64,000 nt of DNA, taken from Diphasiastrum complanatum (Eukaryota > Streptophyta > Lycopodiopsida > Lycopodiales > Lycopodiaceae). The stretch covers positions 61,299,910-61,363,909 of the forward strand of contig CM055095.1 of the NCBI GenBank assembly GCA_029204225.1. The letters run 5' to 3'. The translations under genes were made by a program, and so were the position numbers. Shown piece after piece: positions 23,132 to 35,939 of this stretch; the first letter of the stretch is position 1, and every line of letters starts with the position of its first letter. Below the pieces are notes generated by a model. The model was not told the origin of the DNA. It made no database searches and saw only the letters and a list, made by a program, of their open reading frames with translations.

Positions 23132-24310
23132 TGTTGGATTTATCTCCTCTACTCTTCTAAATCTTATTTTAATCTGCCTCCATTCATGCTGCATTTTTAC
23201 TCATATTGTCGCACAGTCTGCATATTTACATGTAAAATAAGACAGGCAAAAAACTCGACTGTCTGCATAAATACAAGTAAATTTCCACATGCGAAAAAGG
23301 CGAAAAACGTGACACTGTGTTTTTACATGTGATTTGTGACAGGCAAAAAAGACGACACTGCCTTACAAAATGCCGAAGGTGCCCTAGGAAAAGCGAAGGC
23401 ACCCTGTAAATCAAATCCTAAGGCATTTCGTTAGAGTGTCGCATTTTTCGCATCTTCACCAACGTTCATTTCAGCAAAGGCTGACGTCGCGGCCTTTTCA
23501 CGCTCATTCCATGCAACTGTGCTAACATATTTGACAACGACAGCAGCCACCCACGATCTCCTACAGACAGCACATCCACTTTGTACTTTTTTCATTTGCA
23601 CACCTGTAAAATTGTGTATATATTGAATATCACTCGCGTATTCAGAAGTGTGTGAAAAATAACAAAATCAGAAACTTATCAGAGATAGACGAAGTAGATG
23701 CCTTGCGCATTGATTCTTTTGTACTGTCAGTAACAGATTCATTCCTTTTACAGATTGAATTAGCTTTGTAGAGCATGTGGTCTCATCTGCTATTGTCTTG
23801 TGCTCCACAGCATTATTGACGTATATTTTGCTATACTTAATCTGATAATAGCTCTGTTTTGTTCTGCGTTCAGATTTGTGTCAATATTGTTATGCTTTTC
23901 TACATTCTGTTTGACTCCCTTATTGCTCAATCTGGTAATCTGTTCTTAGCGAATTATTATTAGTCTAGCTGTTGGTGACTAATATTTAGTCTTGCCTTTC
24001 GCGACTGATTATCAGTCGAGCTCGCTCTAGCTCTTTGTGAATCATTCACGACTAATAATTTGTCTAGCTGTTCGCGACAAATTATTCTTCTGATGTTTTG
24101 TTGCTTAATGTTTGGCTACGTAATCAAATCGACCGCGATTTCTATCACTAACGTTCTGTTCTTTTCTGATAGGCGTAGTCATGCTTAGAGAAAGAGCAAT
24201 ATAGCTCATTCCGCTGCGCACGAACACTTTTCGTTCGAGTTTCGAGTTCGCTTCTTTTTGTGTTCGTTTCTTTTTTCTCACACTCACACACCATATTTCA
24301 TTTCCCAACA
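23132..24310 (+). mobile_element. Solo LTR, family B, full length (about 1.18 kb)
   Basis: The sequence starts TGTTGGATTTATCTCC and ends TTTCCCAACA, the same ends as the LTR at 35,940 that is followed by a primer site. No primer site or internal region follows it here, so it looks like a solo LTR left by LTR-LTR recombination. It keeps the middle segment (about 23,650-24,105) that is missing from the 35,940 copy, making it the best reference for the family. No clear target duplication was seen. Confidence 0.7.
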
Positions 24311-24338
24311 CAAAATGCATTTTCTCTAACACAATAGA

Positions 24339-24341
<3 letters not shown>

Positions 24342-24400
<59 letters not shown>
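24342..24400. repeat. (CT)n microsatellite
   Basis: A run of CT dinucleotides just after the family B solo LTR. Confidence 0.95.
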
Positions 24401-24402
<2 letters not shown>

Positions 24403-24744
24403 CTCTCTCAAGTGTGAATGAACTAGCATCCTAGATAGTAGGTGGTGGTATGAGCAGTCATCCACCATAGTAGTTCATAGAGGGCCTAACAAGAGGTAAT
24501 GTATAGTTAAGGGGAGCACTTGTGAGTATACTATCCTAGGGTTATTGGATCATCTTCGTTGAATTTATTGATCAAGCGAATCTCTGAGGTTGAATCTTCC
24601 ATTGTAATCGAGTAGCGGAGATAAAACACAAACTGAATGAACCAACTCTATAGAACTAGAACGTATTAAGTCCTAGACTCTAGTAATCCAATAAACTTAT
24701 GGCTCTGATACCACTTTGTGGGATGCGAGAAAATGAAAATTATC

Positions 24745-25904
24745 AGCTCTGATACCACATCTGTTGATGTTTTGGATTGATGTCAACTGATGAAACAAAA
24801 AATTTTATTAACAAGATCGTGGATTACTTAGAGAATGGAGTTTACGAGCTGTTCTTTTGTGTTGAATCAAATTATCAGTGTAGGAGTCTTAGACTACCGT
24901 GAATGAGAGATTGCAAGAAACGATTAGGCGTCTGAGACAGCCTTGCAATTTTTCTAATACTGATAATCTGATATGAAGAGAATGTAAAATGAATTTAGGC
25001 GTCAGAGATAGCCATACATTTCTCTTATAATAATGTTTGTGTAAGAGGAGTGAGAGCTATGTGATAGTGTAGAACAATAGCGAATCTGTATAATAATGTT
25101 GTAAACACAACAATCAGATCACAATACAATTGCGTTGATAAGTGCGTGATCCTATGTACAGATTCAAAACGATTGCTAACGTTCTGAATATCTCTATCTC
25201 TCTCTATAATCGCTAACTCTGAGGAGTCAGCTACTGAGACCCATTCTGGTCGTTTGATCTCTGTCCGATGACTTATGACTTATCACTTGTAATATCTTCA
25301 ATTGCTCATTTACATTTATAGCAATTGGAAGATCTTGTATTATTCTAGCTTTACATTTACAAGATTGCTTGACAACTGATTAACTGCTTAATTAGAACAG
25401 TTGTTACTGGAGCGTGAAGACGTAAATAGTCTGTACATTGAATACTGTGTAATTCTGCAGAGTGTCGCCTGTGTAGTATCCCGTGTAAAACTGCATTGTT
25501 GAGTTTTTTGCCTTTTTGTCACATGTCAGAAACTGCATGTAAAAATGCAGTGTCACCTTTTGCCCTAATTGTCGCCTGTCAAAAACTGCATGTAAAAATG
25601 CAATTTTGCATTTTTCACAGAAAGTGTCGTTTTTCTAGAAGTGTCTAAATGGCCCAAAAAAAACTTACATAAGTGTCGCTAAACACTTAGTTGCTCAGGA
25701 AGGTAAAAAATAGTGACAGTGTCGGGTGTCGGGTGTTTCGCATGTGAAAAAACCTGTGCAAAAATGCAGACTGTAGCGACAATCAGTTCAAATATGCAAA
25801 CTGTTGAAAAATAGTTCATTTTCTGCAGGTTTCATTTGAGAGAGTAAAAATTAGAGAAGGAAGAAGGGCTGTTGGGATGAGTAGGAGTAGATTAAATTCC
25901 AATA
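24745..25904 (-). mobile_element. LTR family A, minus orientation, with primer-binding site
   Basis: Read on the minus strand, the LTR starts at 25,904 (TATTGGAATTTAATC) and ends at 24,762 (ACATCAACA). A short spacer and GGTATCAGAGCT (24,756-24,745), an initiator-Met primer site, follow. A second GGTATCAGAGCC-like motif lies about 30 bases further on. It is a 5' LTR of 1,143 bp. Downstream a short reading frame starts near 24,603 (MEDSTSEIRLINKF) and stops after about 23 codons. The rest of the body is lost. It matches the plus-oriented copy at 29,912-30,714, but that copy lacks about 340 bp of its middle. Confidence 0.75.
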
Positions 25905-26199
25905 GAGACCATCTCTGGTGGATAGTCCTCCGTGGAATTCGAATCATAAGGACGATCCATAGCAAATCTAGAGTAGCTTAGGATTGGGTATATAGGCCTC
26001 TTGGACTCTTTTGTAACTTTGAGATTCTAGGTTTTGTTTTGTTTTGTTTTTTTTGTATAGTATTAGTCAGAGGCTAGGGGTGTCCAAATGGCACAGTTTG
26101 TATGTAGGGATTTTTGCACTAAACTGGGCTAAGAACTGTGGTAATTAGCAAATATAGAGTTGACTTTTGTTTTGGAGTTGACTCAGTCAAGATTACAAA
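25905..26199. other. Unassigned spacer between inverted LTR A and the 25-bp array
   Basis: It contains T-rich sequence (TTTTGTTTTGTTTTG near 26,035) and no recognisable coding or repeat structure. It sits where the 5' LTR of the following Copia relic would be expected. Confidence 0.5.
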
Positions 26200-26692
26200 T
26201 TCAAGACCTCGGTTGAGATTTGATATATTGTGTCTGTTGAGATCTGATGGAAAACACTCGGTCGAGATCGTGACAAATGCCCTCGGTTGAGATCGTGACG
26301 AAAGTCTTCGGTTGAGATTGCGACGGAAGTCTTCGGTTGAGATCGTGATGGAAGTCTTCGGTCGAGATATGAACAAATGCCCTCGATCGAGATCCAAACG
26401 AATGCCCTCAGTTGAGATTGTGATGGAAGTCTTCGATCAAGGTCGGACTGAAGACACTTGGTCGAGATTTGATAGAAAACACTCGGTTGAGATCGTGACA
26501 AAAGGGTTCGGTCAAGATATGAAGGAATGCCCTCGGTTGAGATCGTGACAGAAGTCTTTGGTCAAGATTTGACAGAAGACTTCGATTGAGATCGGACTGA
26601 AAACACTCGGTCGAGATGGGACTGAAATTCTTCGGTCTAGATGTCAACTAAGTGGCTCAGTCAAGATGGTCATGGAAATGCTCGGTTGAGAT
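26200..26692. repeat. 25-bp minisatellite array 1 (about 19 units)
   Basis: Degenerate 25-base units with consensus CTTCGGTTGAGATCGTGACGG plus AAGT. The invariant core is TCGGT(C/T)GAGAT. Spacing stays near 25 while the unit sequence varies. Two arrays of the same family in opposite orientation lie at 39.3 and 40.2 kb. Confidence 0.85.
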
Positions 26693-26798
26693 TCTCAAGT
26701 ATCTTATACTTTAAGATACTAATCTTGTAAAATTATGGGTCTATATAATAGTCTTAGTGTTGCTAGAAATCACTCTAAAGACTACATTGATCTTTAAC

Positions 26799-29700
26799 TC
26801 AATGACCATAAAAACACCAAAGGTTTTAGCATAGGTCCACATGTGGAAGTTTAAGATGAGGATGATCTTGATCGAGAAGGAGCTTTGGGGATATGTAAAT
26901 GGTCCAATAGCCAAACCGGCAGAACCTGAACTGCTTCTAGCATGGGAAGCAAAGGATGGCAAAACACTTGCCATTGTATCCCTGAATCTAAAGGACATTC
27001 AGATTGCTCATGTATAAAGTAGCACCACCTCCAAAGAAGCGTGGGACATCCTTACAAGCATCTACAAGACCTCAGATGTTTCTACTCGTCTCTTCTTGAG
27101 GAAGAAGGTACTGACACTCAGAATGAGTGAAAGCACCTCAGTTAGCGACCATCTGAATGAGTTCAAGCAGTTGCTAAACCAACTGGCTACAATAGGTTCG
27201 CCTATCTCAAAAGAAGACTCTACCATGTCTCTTCTTGCCAGTCTTCCATCCTCCTACGACAATTTAGTGTTGCTTCTTAGCAATACTCCTGCGCTGTCTC
27301 TCCAAAATTTGACATCAAGTCTGTTGCAGGAAGAAGTTAGGAAGAAAAGCTTGTCTACGACAAAGAGTACCAAATCCATGGCACTTTACTCAAACAAGCA
27401 GCAGTCCAAGAAGAAGAAAGGCTTCAAGGATAAGAAAACAAAGGCAGAACAGCCAGTAGCATCACAACCACAACAGCAGTAGCACAGTCAATCATCATCC
27501 AAGACCAAGCTATTTTGTAGATACTGCAAAAGAACCAACCACGACATCAAAGACTGTCGCGTCCTCAAGCACAATGTAGCGAGGAAGAAGATGCAGCAAC
27601 AACAAGAAGGCAACTCCGACACAGTCAGAGGTTCGGAAGATGATGATAACACGCTGATGGTACAAGATCAACCCAGTAGAGATGCCCATCAATGGTATCT
27701 CGATTCAAGTGCCTCTCAGCACATGACGCCATGCAAAGACCTCTTCTCAACACTCACAGCTACAAAATCAAAGTATATCTTCTTTGGTGACTCCAGTTCA
27801 CATCAAGTCGAAGGCCAAGGCTCTATTCGACTACAATTCTCTGCTGGCATCACTAGGCAGCTTAATGGTGTACTCTATGTACCCAAGTTAACAAAGAACC
27901 TATTGTCTATTAGCAAGATCACAGATCAGGGCTATAGAGCTTTGTTCACTACCAGCCGATGTACTATTTTAGATGAGAATTCAAAAGAAATCCTCTCTAC
28001 TTATAGAGAAGGAAATTTGTATATACTGAGTCACAATTTTGCACTTTATGTGAGTGATTCAGATGCTAATTTATGGCATCAAAGATTAGGTCATCTAAAC
28101 ATGCGTTCAATCTTGTATATGCATCATAACAAAATGGTCAAGGACATGAATATAAATGCTGTTACTCCAGCTAATCAGTCTGTTTGTGAAAATTGCTTAC
28201 TAGGGAAACAATCTAGAACTAGATTTCCAAGAGGACAAGCCAAAAGGGCGAAGTCCATTTTGTCACTGATACACAATGACTTATGTGGTTCTATGAGCGT
28301 ACCTTCATTAGGTCAAGCTCTATATTTTATTACATTCATTGATGAAGACTCCTGATTTACCAGAGTCATGTTCATAAAGAACAAGTCAGAAGCGTTCAAT
28401 TGCTTCAAAAAATTCAATGAATATGTTGAGAATCAGACTGATAAGAGAATCAAGGCCCTACGGTCTGATTTAGGGGGAGAGTACTTATCAAATGAAATGA
28501 AGGACTACCTATCTTCATGTGGCATGCACCATTAGTTTACTATGAGCTACACTCCACAACAGAATGAAGTAGTTGAACGGAAGAACCACACACTGTTGGA
28601 AGCTGCACAATCTATGACAGTCAACGCGCATTTGCCTCAAACCTTTTGGGCAGAAGCGATCTCTACGGCCTGCTGTCTGCAAAATTACTCCAGCACTAAA
28701 GTAGTTGATTCCAAGACACCGTTTGAAGCCTACTACGGCTACAAATCAAGTTTGAGACACCTACGTGTTTTCGGATGTCTCTGCTATGCACAAGTGCCGT
28801 CTGATCTGAGGAAGAAGCTTGACCTAGTAAGCTGCAAAAACATCTTCATCAGCTATTCAACATCACACAAAGCATATCCTGTATACAATATTGTTACGGG
28901 CCAGCAGTCAGTCGTGATGTTGTCTTTCTTGAATACAAGTATCACGATTTCAAGCAGAAGCAGCCAATGCAAGAGCATGCCATAACAGCTTCACCCTCCA
29001 TCGATAGGCAATCACCTACGACCGTTCAAACATTACCTTCTTGGTATGAGATCAACAGAAGGATCGTCATAAGCCAACAATCTCACCTAATCAATGTACT
29101 TTGCAGATACAACATGGAGGATTGCAAACCCATAGATATTCCTATGGATCCAGGATGCAAGCTATCCAAAGACATGTGCCCTAGAACGAAGGCAGATCAA
29201 CAAGAAATGTGCAAGTATCCCTATCAGCCGGTCATAGATTCTATCATGTACTCTATGATCTGCACACAATCTAGTCTTGCATATGCTGTAAGCACATTGT
29301 CGCAATTCATGTCCAATCCAGGCCTACAACACCGGAAAGCCCTGCAAAGAGTTCTGAAGTACATTCAAGCCTCAAAGCACTATGCCTTGAGTTACAACGG
29401 AAATACAGAAGCTGCACTCGCATTGATAATCTATTTACATTCAAGCTGGGCAGAAGACGTAGATACCAGGAAATCCACCTCTGGCTACATTTGTTTTCTT
29501 GAGGACCCATTTCATGGAATAGCAGAAAGCAAAAATGCATTTCGTTGTTCTCTACGAAATCAGAATATGTTGTAGCTACATCAGTAGTAAAGGAGATTTA
29601 TGGCTTAGAAGACTACTGCAAAATCTAAGATTCCCACAGATTGGTCCAACTATACTCTAGTGCGACAACCAAAGTTGTGTAGCTCTGTCAATGAACCGAC

Positions 29701-29880
29701 GAACTCACACAAGGACCAAGCACATAGAGGTTCAATTTCATTTTCTCATAGAGAAGGTTCAGAACGAAGACGTTGCACTAAGTTACTATCATACAGACAG
29801 TATGTTGGCTAATATTTTGACAAAGCCATTGTCTAGAGATAAACATTCTACTAGTAAATATGATAAATCTCAATTGTAGT
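26799..29880 (+). pseudogene. Ty1/Copia gag-pol relic (Copia A)
   Basis: The order is gag (about 26,830-27,480; KFKMRMILIEKELWGYVNG, then SLLASLPSSYDNLV), zinc knuckle CRYCKRTNHDIKDC (CCHC intact, about 27,515), protease WYLDSSASQHM (27,690; DSG changed to DSS), GAG-pre-integrase (LWHQRLGHLNMRS, 28,072) with its CX2C, and integrase. Integrase runs to ALRSDLGGEY and ERKNHTLLEAA and has stops near 28,353 and 28,533. From about 28,985 the sequence jumps to the region after the RT active site, so the YVDD block is deleted. RNase H-side sequence (HRKALQRVLKYIQ, RKSTSGY, ANILTKPLSRDKH) follows to 29,880. The purine-rich TTAAGGGGGAG (29,901-29,911) abuts the LTR. It cannot be active. Confidence 0.85.
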
Positions 29881-29911
29881 TCAGATTCGTAGCAGTTAGC
29901 TTAAGGGGGAG

Positions 29912-30731
29912 TGTTGGAGTTTAATCTAACTCCTACTCATCCCAACAGCCCTTATTCCTTCTCTAATTTTTACTCTCGCAAATGAAACCTGCAGAAAATG
30001 AACTATTTTTCAACAGTATGCATATTTGAATTGATTGTCGCTACAGTCTACATTTTTGCATAGATTTTTTCACAGGCGAAAAACCCGACACCTGACACTG
30101 TTGCTATTTTTTACCTTCATGAGCAACTAAGTATTTAGCGACACTTATGTAAGTTGTTTTTGGGTCATTTAGGCACTTCTAGAAGAGCGACACTTTTTGC
30201 GAAAAATACGAGACTGCATTTTTACATGCAGTTTCTGACATGCGTCGATTAGGGCAAAAGGCGACACTGCATTTTTACATGCAATTTTTGGCAGGTGACA
30301 AAAAGGCAAAAAACCCGACATTGCAATTTTACACGGGATACTACACAGGCGACACTCTGCAGAAATACACGGTATTCCATGTACAGTCTACACTATCGCA
30401 TTCTTGTTGAATGATAATAACTCTCACTCCTCTTACTCAACCATTATTATAAGAGAAATGTATGGCTGTCTCTAACGCCTAAATTAATTTTACATTCTCT
30501 CCATATCAGATTATCAATATTAGGAAGATTGCATGGCTGTCTCAGACGCCTAATCGTTTTTTGCAATCTCTCTTTCACGGTAGTCTAAGACTCCTACACG
30601 ATAATTTGATTCAACACAAAAGAACAGCTCGTAAACTCTATTTTCTAAGTAATCCATGATCCTGTTAATAAAATTTTTTGTCTCATCAGTTGACATCAAT
30701 CCAAAATGTCAAGAGATGTGGTATCAGAGTT
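29912..30731 (+). mobile_element. LTR family A, plus orientation, followed by a primer-binding site
   Basis: The LTR starts TGTTGGAGTTTAATC right after a Copia polypurine tract, so it serves as the 3' LTR of Copia A. It ends near 30,714 and is followed by GGTATCAGAGTT (30,720-30,731), an initiator-Met-type primer site, and then by a Gypsy gag. The same LTR therefore occupies both a 3' and a 5' position. The spacer and about 30 bases after the primer site also match the minus copy at 24.7 kb (GCATCCCACA shared). It lacks about 340 bp compared with that copy. Confidence 0.7.
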
Positions 30732-30930
30732 GATAATCTCCATTTTTTTGCATCCCACAGTCTCTCCATCTATAGAACAGGCTCGATACAATAGATATTC
30801 TCGGATGAAGTCCCAAATCCATGAACCCTCAACCAACCCATTTGAAAGATGAGAACCCATGCGAGCTGAGTTCCATACAATCGCCCACACTTTCACGCTG
30901 TTGAATCCTAAAAAACAAGAGCTCACTTAA

Positions 30931-31299
30931 ACGAGGCCTTTGCTTATAATGAACCACGTACTAAAAAACGAACACCAAAACTCGATCTTCCTAAGTACGA
31001 CGACAATTCTAACCCTCAAAGATTTCTTCAAGTCTTTGAGAATGCATGCGATGTCTATGGCAAAACATCACTAGAGGCCTTGGTACAGCTCTTCTCAATG
31101 ACCATGATCGATCGAGCACGAGAATGGTTTTTTAACCTAGATCGTGAAGATAAACGAGATTGGTCACTCCTGAAGGAAGCCTTCATCAAGCGATTCAAAC
31201 TATTTCGTTTGATTGAAAGTCCTTTTGTCAAGTTGAGTAATATCAAAATGACAAAAGATGAAAAAGTACGTGACTACATAGAAAGATTTAAAAGGCTCC
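30931..31299 (+). pseudogene. Ty3/Gypsy gag fragment (Gypsy F)
   Basis: An open frame reads KLDLPKYDDNSNPQRFLQVF, then DRAREWFFNL, DWSLLKEAFIKRF and VRDYIERFKR. This is the retrotransposon gag (capsid-like) domain of plant Ty3/Gypsy elements, whose conserved core is A..W...L......W..F...F. It is open until about 31,299, where minus-strand Copia integrase sequence begins. The same element probably resumes at 34,254 with its protease. Confidence 0.75.
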
Positions 31300-32953
31300 T
31301 TGAAGATTCTGAAGCAGTTGAAGGCTTCTGATTTCTTCTTTATGAAGTACACCATAGTCCTTCTGGAGAATTCGTCAATAAAGGTTATAAAATACTTGGC
31401 ATCCTTCAGCGAAGGATTTTTCATCGGGCCACAAATATCTGAATGTACAACATCTAGCAATCCTCTAGCAACATGATGATGGCTTGACTTAAATGGTTTC
31501 CTAGTCTGTTTACCAACTAGACAGTCTTGACAGACATGTAACTCTACTCCTCACGAGGATAGTCAAGATCAAGAACAATAGATTGTCTAGACATTCGTTG
31601 TACAACAACATGATTTAAATGACCAAGTCTATAATGCCAAAGTAAACCTTTATTTGAATGAATTGAAGTACTGAGAGCCTGACTAGAGGCAGAGAAGCAA
31701 TGACTCAACTTATACAAGTATCCATGCCTCTTTCCGAGTGCTAGGATCTTGCCTGTCCTATCAACTACTTTACACTGATCATATTCGAACTCTACTCTAT
31801 GTCCTAGATATGTGATTTTGTTTATAGAGAGCAAATTCGTAGATAACTTTGGTACATATAGGACTTTAGAGAGTAGTTTAGACTGATCATTTGCAAAGCA
31901 TAATCTTACAGTGCCTTCACCTTTAATAGCTTGTGTGCTATTGTTGCCAAGGTGAACGAATTTCTGAGTACTATAAGGTGTATAGGACTCGAAACAGCCA
32001 ATGAGACTAGTCATGTGCTGAGTGGCTCCGGAATCCAGGAACCAAGAACTGTCACCAAATGCTCCTTGATGATTGGTCATGAAGGCATCATGATCCGCTT
32101 CCTGAATAGGCTATAGAGCTTCTGTAGCTGTATTTGCCACTTGATTCGACTGCCCTTTGCTGTTGTTCTTTGCTTGAAGTATTCGGCAGTCTTGTATTTC
32201 GTGGTTGTTTCATTTGTAGTATCTACAGAACAGCTTCTTCTTTGTCTGCGGATTCGACTGTTCCTGGTGTTGAGCTGGTTTCTGGTCTGGCTTTGATTGC
32301 TTCGAGCCTTTATTCTTCTTCTACTTTGTCGTGCTCTTGTTTGTGTATAAGGTGTGAGAATCAGCTGAGGAACTCGAGGCTTCGTTCCTTCGCATGTCTT
32401 CCTGCAACAATATAGTAATGACTCTCGAAAGAGTCAATTTTGGATGATTCGTGATGATCATCACCCAGCTGTCGTAAGAACTTGGCAAGCTTGTAAGCAG
32501 TTGCATCACTGCGTCTTGATCGTCTATGACAGATCCGACAGCGGCCATTTGTCTTAGTAGGTTCTTGAATTGATTAATGTGATTATGCAGAGAATTACCA
32601 TTCGTCATCTTGAGGGAGTAGAATTTCTTCCTAAGATGTAGCTTGGAAGCTATATCTCGCACTTCGTATAGTGTGCTCAAGATGTCCCAGACTTCTTTTG
32701 ATGTCTAGGCCTCGGATACATGGCCGATCTGGATATCCATGATGTTGAGGATGATCAGCGCGAAAGCTTTTCCATCCTTCAGCTTCCATCTGGCGATTGT
32801 GGCGTCGTCCGCTTCAGGTTTCCCTTATGCACCTATAACAACGTCGTACAATTCTTTTGCCATTAGTATAGTTTTCATCTTAAATTTCCACAGATGGTAA
32901 TTGGCTCCATCAAGCTTGTCCATGATAGGACTGGATTTCCCTTGGGAATCCAT
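31300..32953 (-). pseudogene. Ty1/Copia gag-protease-integrase relic, minus strand (Copia B1)
   Basis: Gag starts at 32,953 with MDSQGKSSPIMDKLDGANYH, the same start as the copy at 36,869. It continues with FYSLKMTNGNSLHNHINQF and QLLTSLPSSYDSW. The zinc knuckle has lost a cysteine (CRYY instead of CRYC) and contains a stop. The protease signature WFLDSGATQHM (about 32,035) is intact. GAG-pre-integrase (LLWHYRLGHLNH) follows. After a break, integrase begins (HSDICGPMKNPSLKD, FIDEFSRRT) and stops at about 31,300 inside FRIFKE. Reverse transcriptase, RNase H and the 3' LTR are gone. It is inserted into Gypsy F. Confidence 0.85.
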
Positions 32954-33098
32954 GTGGAAGAGTTAGTCTAAGCGATAGGAGAAACTATCAGTGACTTAAG
33001 TATGAAAATCTGACATTGAAAAATACAGAACAAGAAAACAATTACTCTATAGGCTAGTAGAGTCTTGTATTGTGGAAGCTTATCAAGCTATGAAAATA

Positions 33099-34253
33099 GC
33101 TCTGATACCAAGTTGGAGAGAGGGAGATGAATGAGTTGAGAAAAGGTGTCGTATGTTAGAAATAAATAAAAAAAGCTCAAAGAGGTAAGACAAACACGAA
33201 CGAGAAACGAACTCGAACAGAAAATGTTCGTGCGCAGCGGAACGAGCTATACGACTCTCTCCATAAGCATGACTACGCCTATCAAAACGAACAAAACGGT
33301 AGTGATGGGAATCACAGTCGTTCTTGATTACGTAGCCAAACTTTATTAAATGAATGAAGCTCCAGAAGAATGGTTTGTCGCGAATAGTAAGACAAACTAT
33401 TCGTCGCGAATTATTCGCGAAGAGCTAAATGGTGCTCGACTGATAATTAGTCGTAAATGATTCACGAAAGATAAGACTAAATGTTAGTCATCTATTACCA
33501 GAAAGAACAACTAGAAAGATTTGACATAATGAATTATAAGCATAGCAATATCAACATAGATCTGAACGCAGAACAAAGAACTATATCAGATTAAGTATAT
33601 CATGTATACATGTCAATAATGTGGTAGAGCACAAGACAATAGCGGACGTAACCGCGTGCCCTACCAAGCTTATACAATCTGTAAAGGAATGAAACCTTAT
33701 TGCTGACAATCAAGAATCAATGCGCAAGGCATCTACTTCGTCTCATTCATCAACTCATCAACTCATTCACTCATTAACCTGAATATCCAAATGGTATCCA
33801 GTATATATACATTATATTATAGGTGTGCAGATGTGGAAAGTACAAAGTGGATGTGCTATTTGTAAGAGATCGTGAGTGGTTGCAGTCGTTGTCCAATCTA
33901 TTAGTGCAACTACATGGGGTGAGCGTGAAAATGGTGCGACATCAGTCAGTGTTGAAGTGATCGTTGGTGATGACAATGCAAAAAGTGCGTCACCCTTACG
34001 AGTAGCCTTATGATTAGATTTACAGGGTGCCTTTGCATTTAGGGCACCTTTGACATTTTGTAAGATAGTGTCCCCTTTTCGCCTGTCACCATAACGTGTG
34101 TAAAACACAATGTTGCGATTCTTTTGCCTTTTCTTCGTCTGTGCGAATTTGCGTGTAAATATGCAGACTACACGACAATGTTAGTAAATATGCAGCATGA
34201 ATGGAGGCAGATTAAAATGGGATTTAAGGAGAGTAGAGGGAATAAATCCAATA
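33099..34253 (-). mobile_element. LTR family B, minus orientation, with primer-binding site (5' LTR of Copia B1)
   Basis: On the minus strand the LTR runs from 34,253 (TATTGGATTTATTCC, first G mutated) to 33,111. It is followed without gap by TGGTATCAGAGC (33,110-33,099). Length is 1,143 bp, close to the full solo LTR at 23,132. The sequence differs substantially from both plus copies, so this is an older or separate subfamily. Confidence 0.8.
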
Positions 34254-35939
34254 GGTATTGCTAAGGGGACTAGCATCACCTTACCTATGACCTATAAAGA
34301 CTATCCAGCAGTATCCGCTATCCTTGATAGTGGATAAGGCGTAAACATAATGGCTTTGTCACTAGCAAAGTCATGGGGATTCCATACCTTAGATCAACCA
34401 CGTTACAAACTTCGCATAGCTAATCAGCGAATCACAGACCCTATAGGTCATTTATCGAATATCAACGTACGTATTGCATGTGTCAAATTTACCATTGATT
34501 GCGTCATTCTTGATTTATCAGATGATGCAAACAATTATAAACTCCTTCTTGATACCCCCTGGCTACAGATGGCAGGTGGATTGGAAGAGAAGTAAGATAA
34601 CCTTCGACAATAACGAAAAACGGATTACGATTGACTCGACTGGACATATAAAGCCCGATTTATGATGATTGGTCATCAACAACTTATGACAAACCAGATA
34701 GTGTTCCAATCCAACCCCACGGACACTATACGAGATCCACAAATATTATAAATTGGGGCCAAGCACTAGCCATTGTTGACTGTGCTGATTCCAATAGATG
34801 TCATATCGAACCGCTGCAGAGGATGTGTATATTCTACCATCTTCTACAGACAATAATACACCCATCATTCCACTTATGATGATTGACTCTATTCCTATAG
34901 CTTGGTTCCCAGGAGAACCTAGCATCTCTACTGCCCATGTTTTAGAAGAAGGTATTCTTTCCATGAATGATGTTGAAATGACAGATGAACATGTACTTGC
35001 CCTTACCACGACACCCATACTCCGTTCGCCAGACTACACAAAAGAGTTCCATGTGCATGCCGACGCCAGTAAGTATGCCATAGGAGGTCTTCTTGCACAA
35101 CCGGACGAGTATGACAAAGATTTTCCAATACGTTTCTTGAGCAGACAACTGGTGCCTACTGAAGTAAACTATACCACAACCGAGAGAGAAGCATTGGCCA
35201 TGGTCTACACTGTACAGCAACTAAGACATTATTTATTAGGCCCGACCTTTGCCTTCTACACAGACCATCAAGCTCTGCTATATATTGTTAATAAATCCTG
35301 TAAAACGGGACGTATAGCTTGATGGCTGTTAATACTCGAGGAATTCAATTTCCGAGTAGTCGTCAGAAAAGGAACACAACATTTCATGGCCGATAATCTT
35401 TCCCAACTTCCTAATGCTGAAAAGGCAACTGCACCAGTCAATGACAATCTTCCTGATGCATGTCTTTTTTAGATTGATGCTACACCTTTATGGGCTGAGG
35501 AGATTACTCAATTCCAGGCCGACTCAAAGAAGGCCTGAATATAGTTGCAAAAAGAAAATTTTTGTTTAAAACAACGCCCTTTCAACTTATAGCAGGACAA
35601 CTTTACAAAAGGGACATTGACGGTATTATCCGACGATGCGCTTATGAATCCAAAATATGACCTATCATATCTCAGGCTCATGAGGGCATTGACGGCGGTC
35701 ACTTCTCTACTGAAGCGACAGTTAAGATCATCCTTCGAGCAAGCTTGTGGTGGCCATCATTATTTAAAGACACATTTGCTGTCATTAAAACATGTGATGT
35801 CTGCCAACGCGCCAAGAAAAATACGAAAGTAGACTTCACACCCTTGAATCCCATTATAGAAGACGAAGCCTTCCATAAATGGGAAATCGACTTTGTTGGG
35901 CCAATCAGCTTGGCAGTGAAACACACTTTAGCCCAATCT
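34254..35939 (+). pseudogene. Ty3/Gypsy protease, RNase H and integrase relic (Gypsy F, continued)
   Basis: Protease: TYKDYPAVSAILDSG followed by a stop, then NIMALSLAKSWGF and LLLDTPWLQ. The RT core is deleted around 34,660-34,800. RNase H: KEFHVHADASKYAIGGLLAQ, EREALAMVYTVQQLRHYL and YTDHQALLYI, which carry the Gypsy RNase H acidic residues. The tail RKGTQHFMADNLSQLP matches the RNase H/integrase linker. Integrase: DGGHFSTEATVKIIL and a zinc-binding TCDVCQRAK, then KWEIDFVGPI, the first catalytic aspartate. It is cut at 35,940 by LTR family B. Several stops make it inactive. Confidence 0.85.

Noticed and set aside
26119-26647. Overlapping frames on both strands in the 25-bp array (repeated STEDFRR-like peptide)
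   Set aside because: The period of 25 is not a multiple of 3, the frames are open because of composition, and the DNA period explains the peptide repetition.
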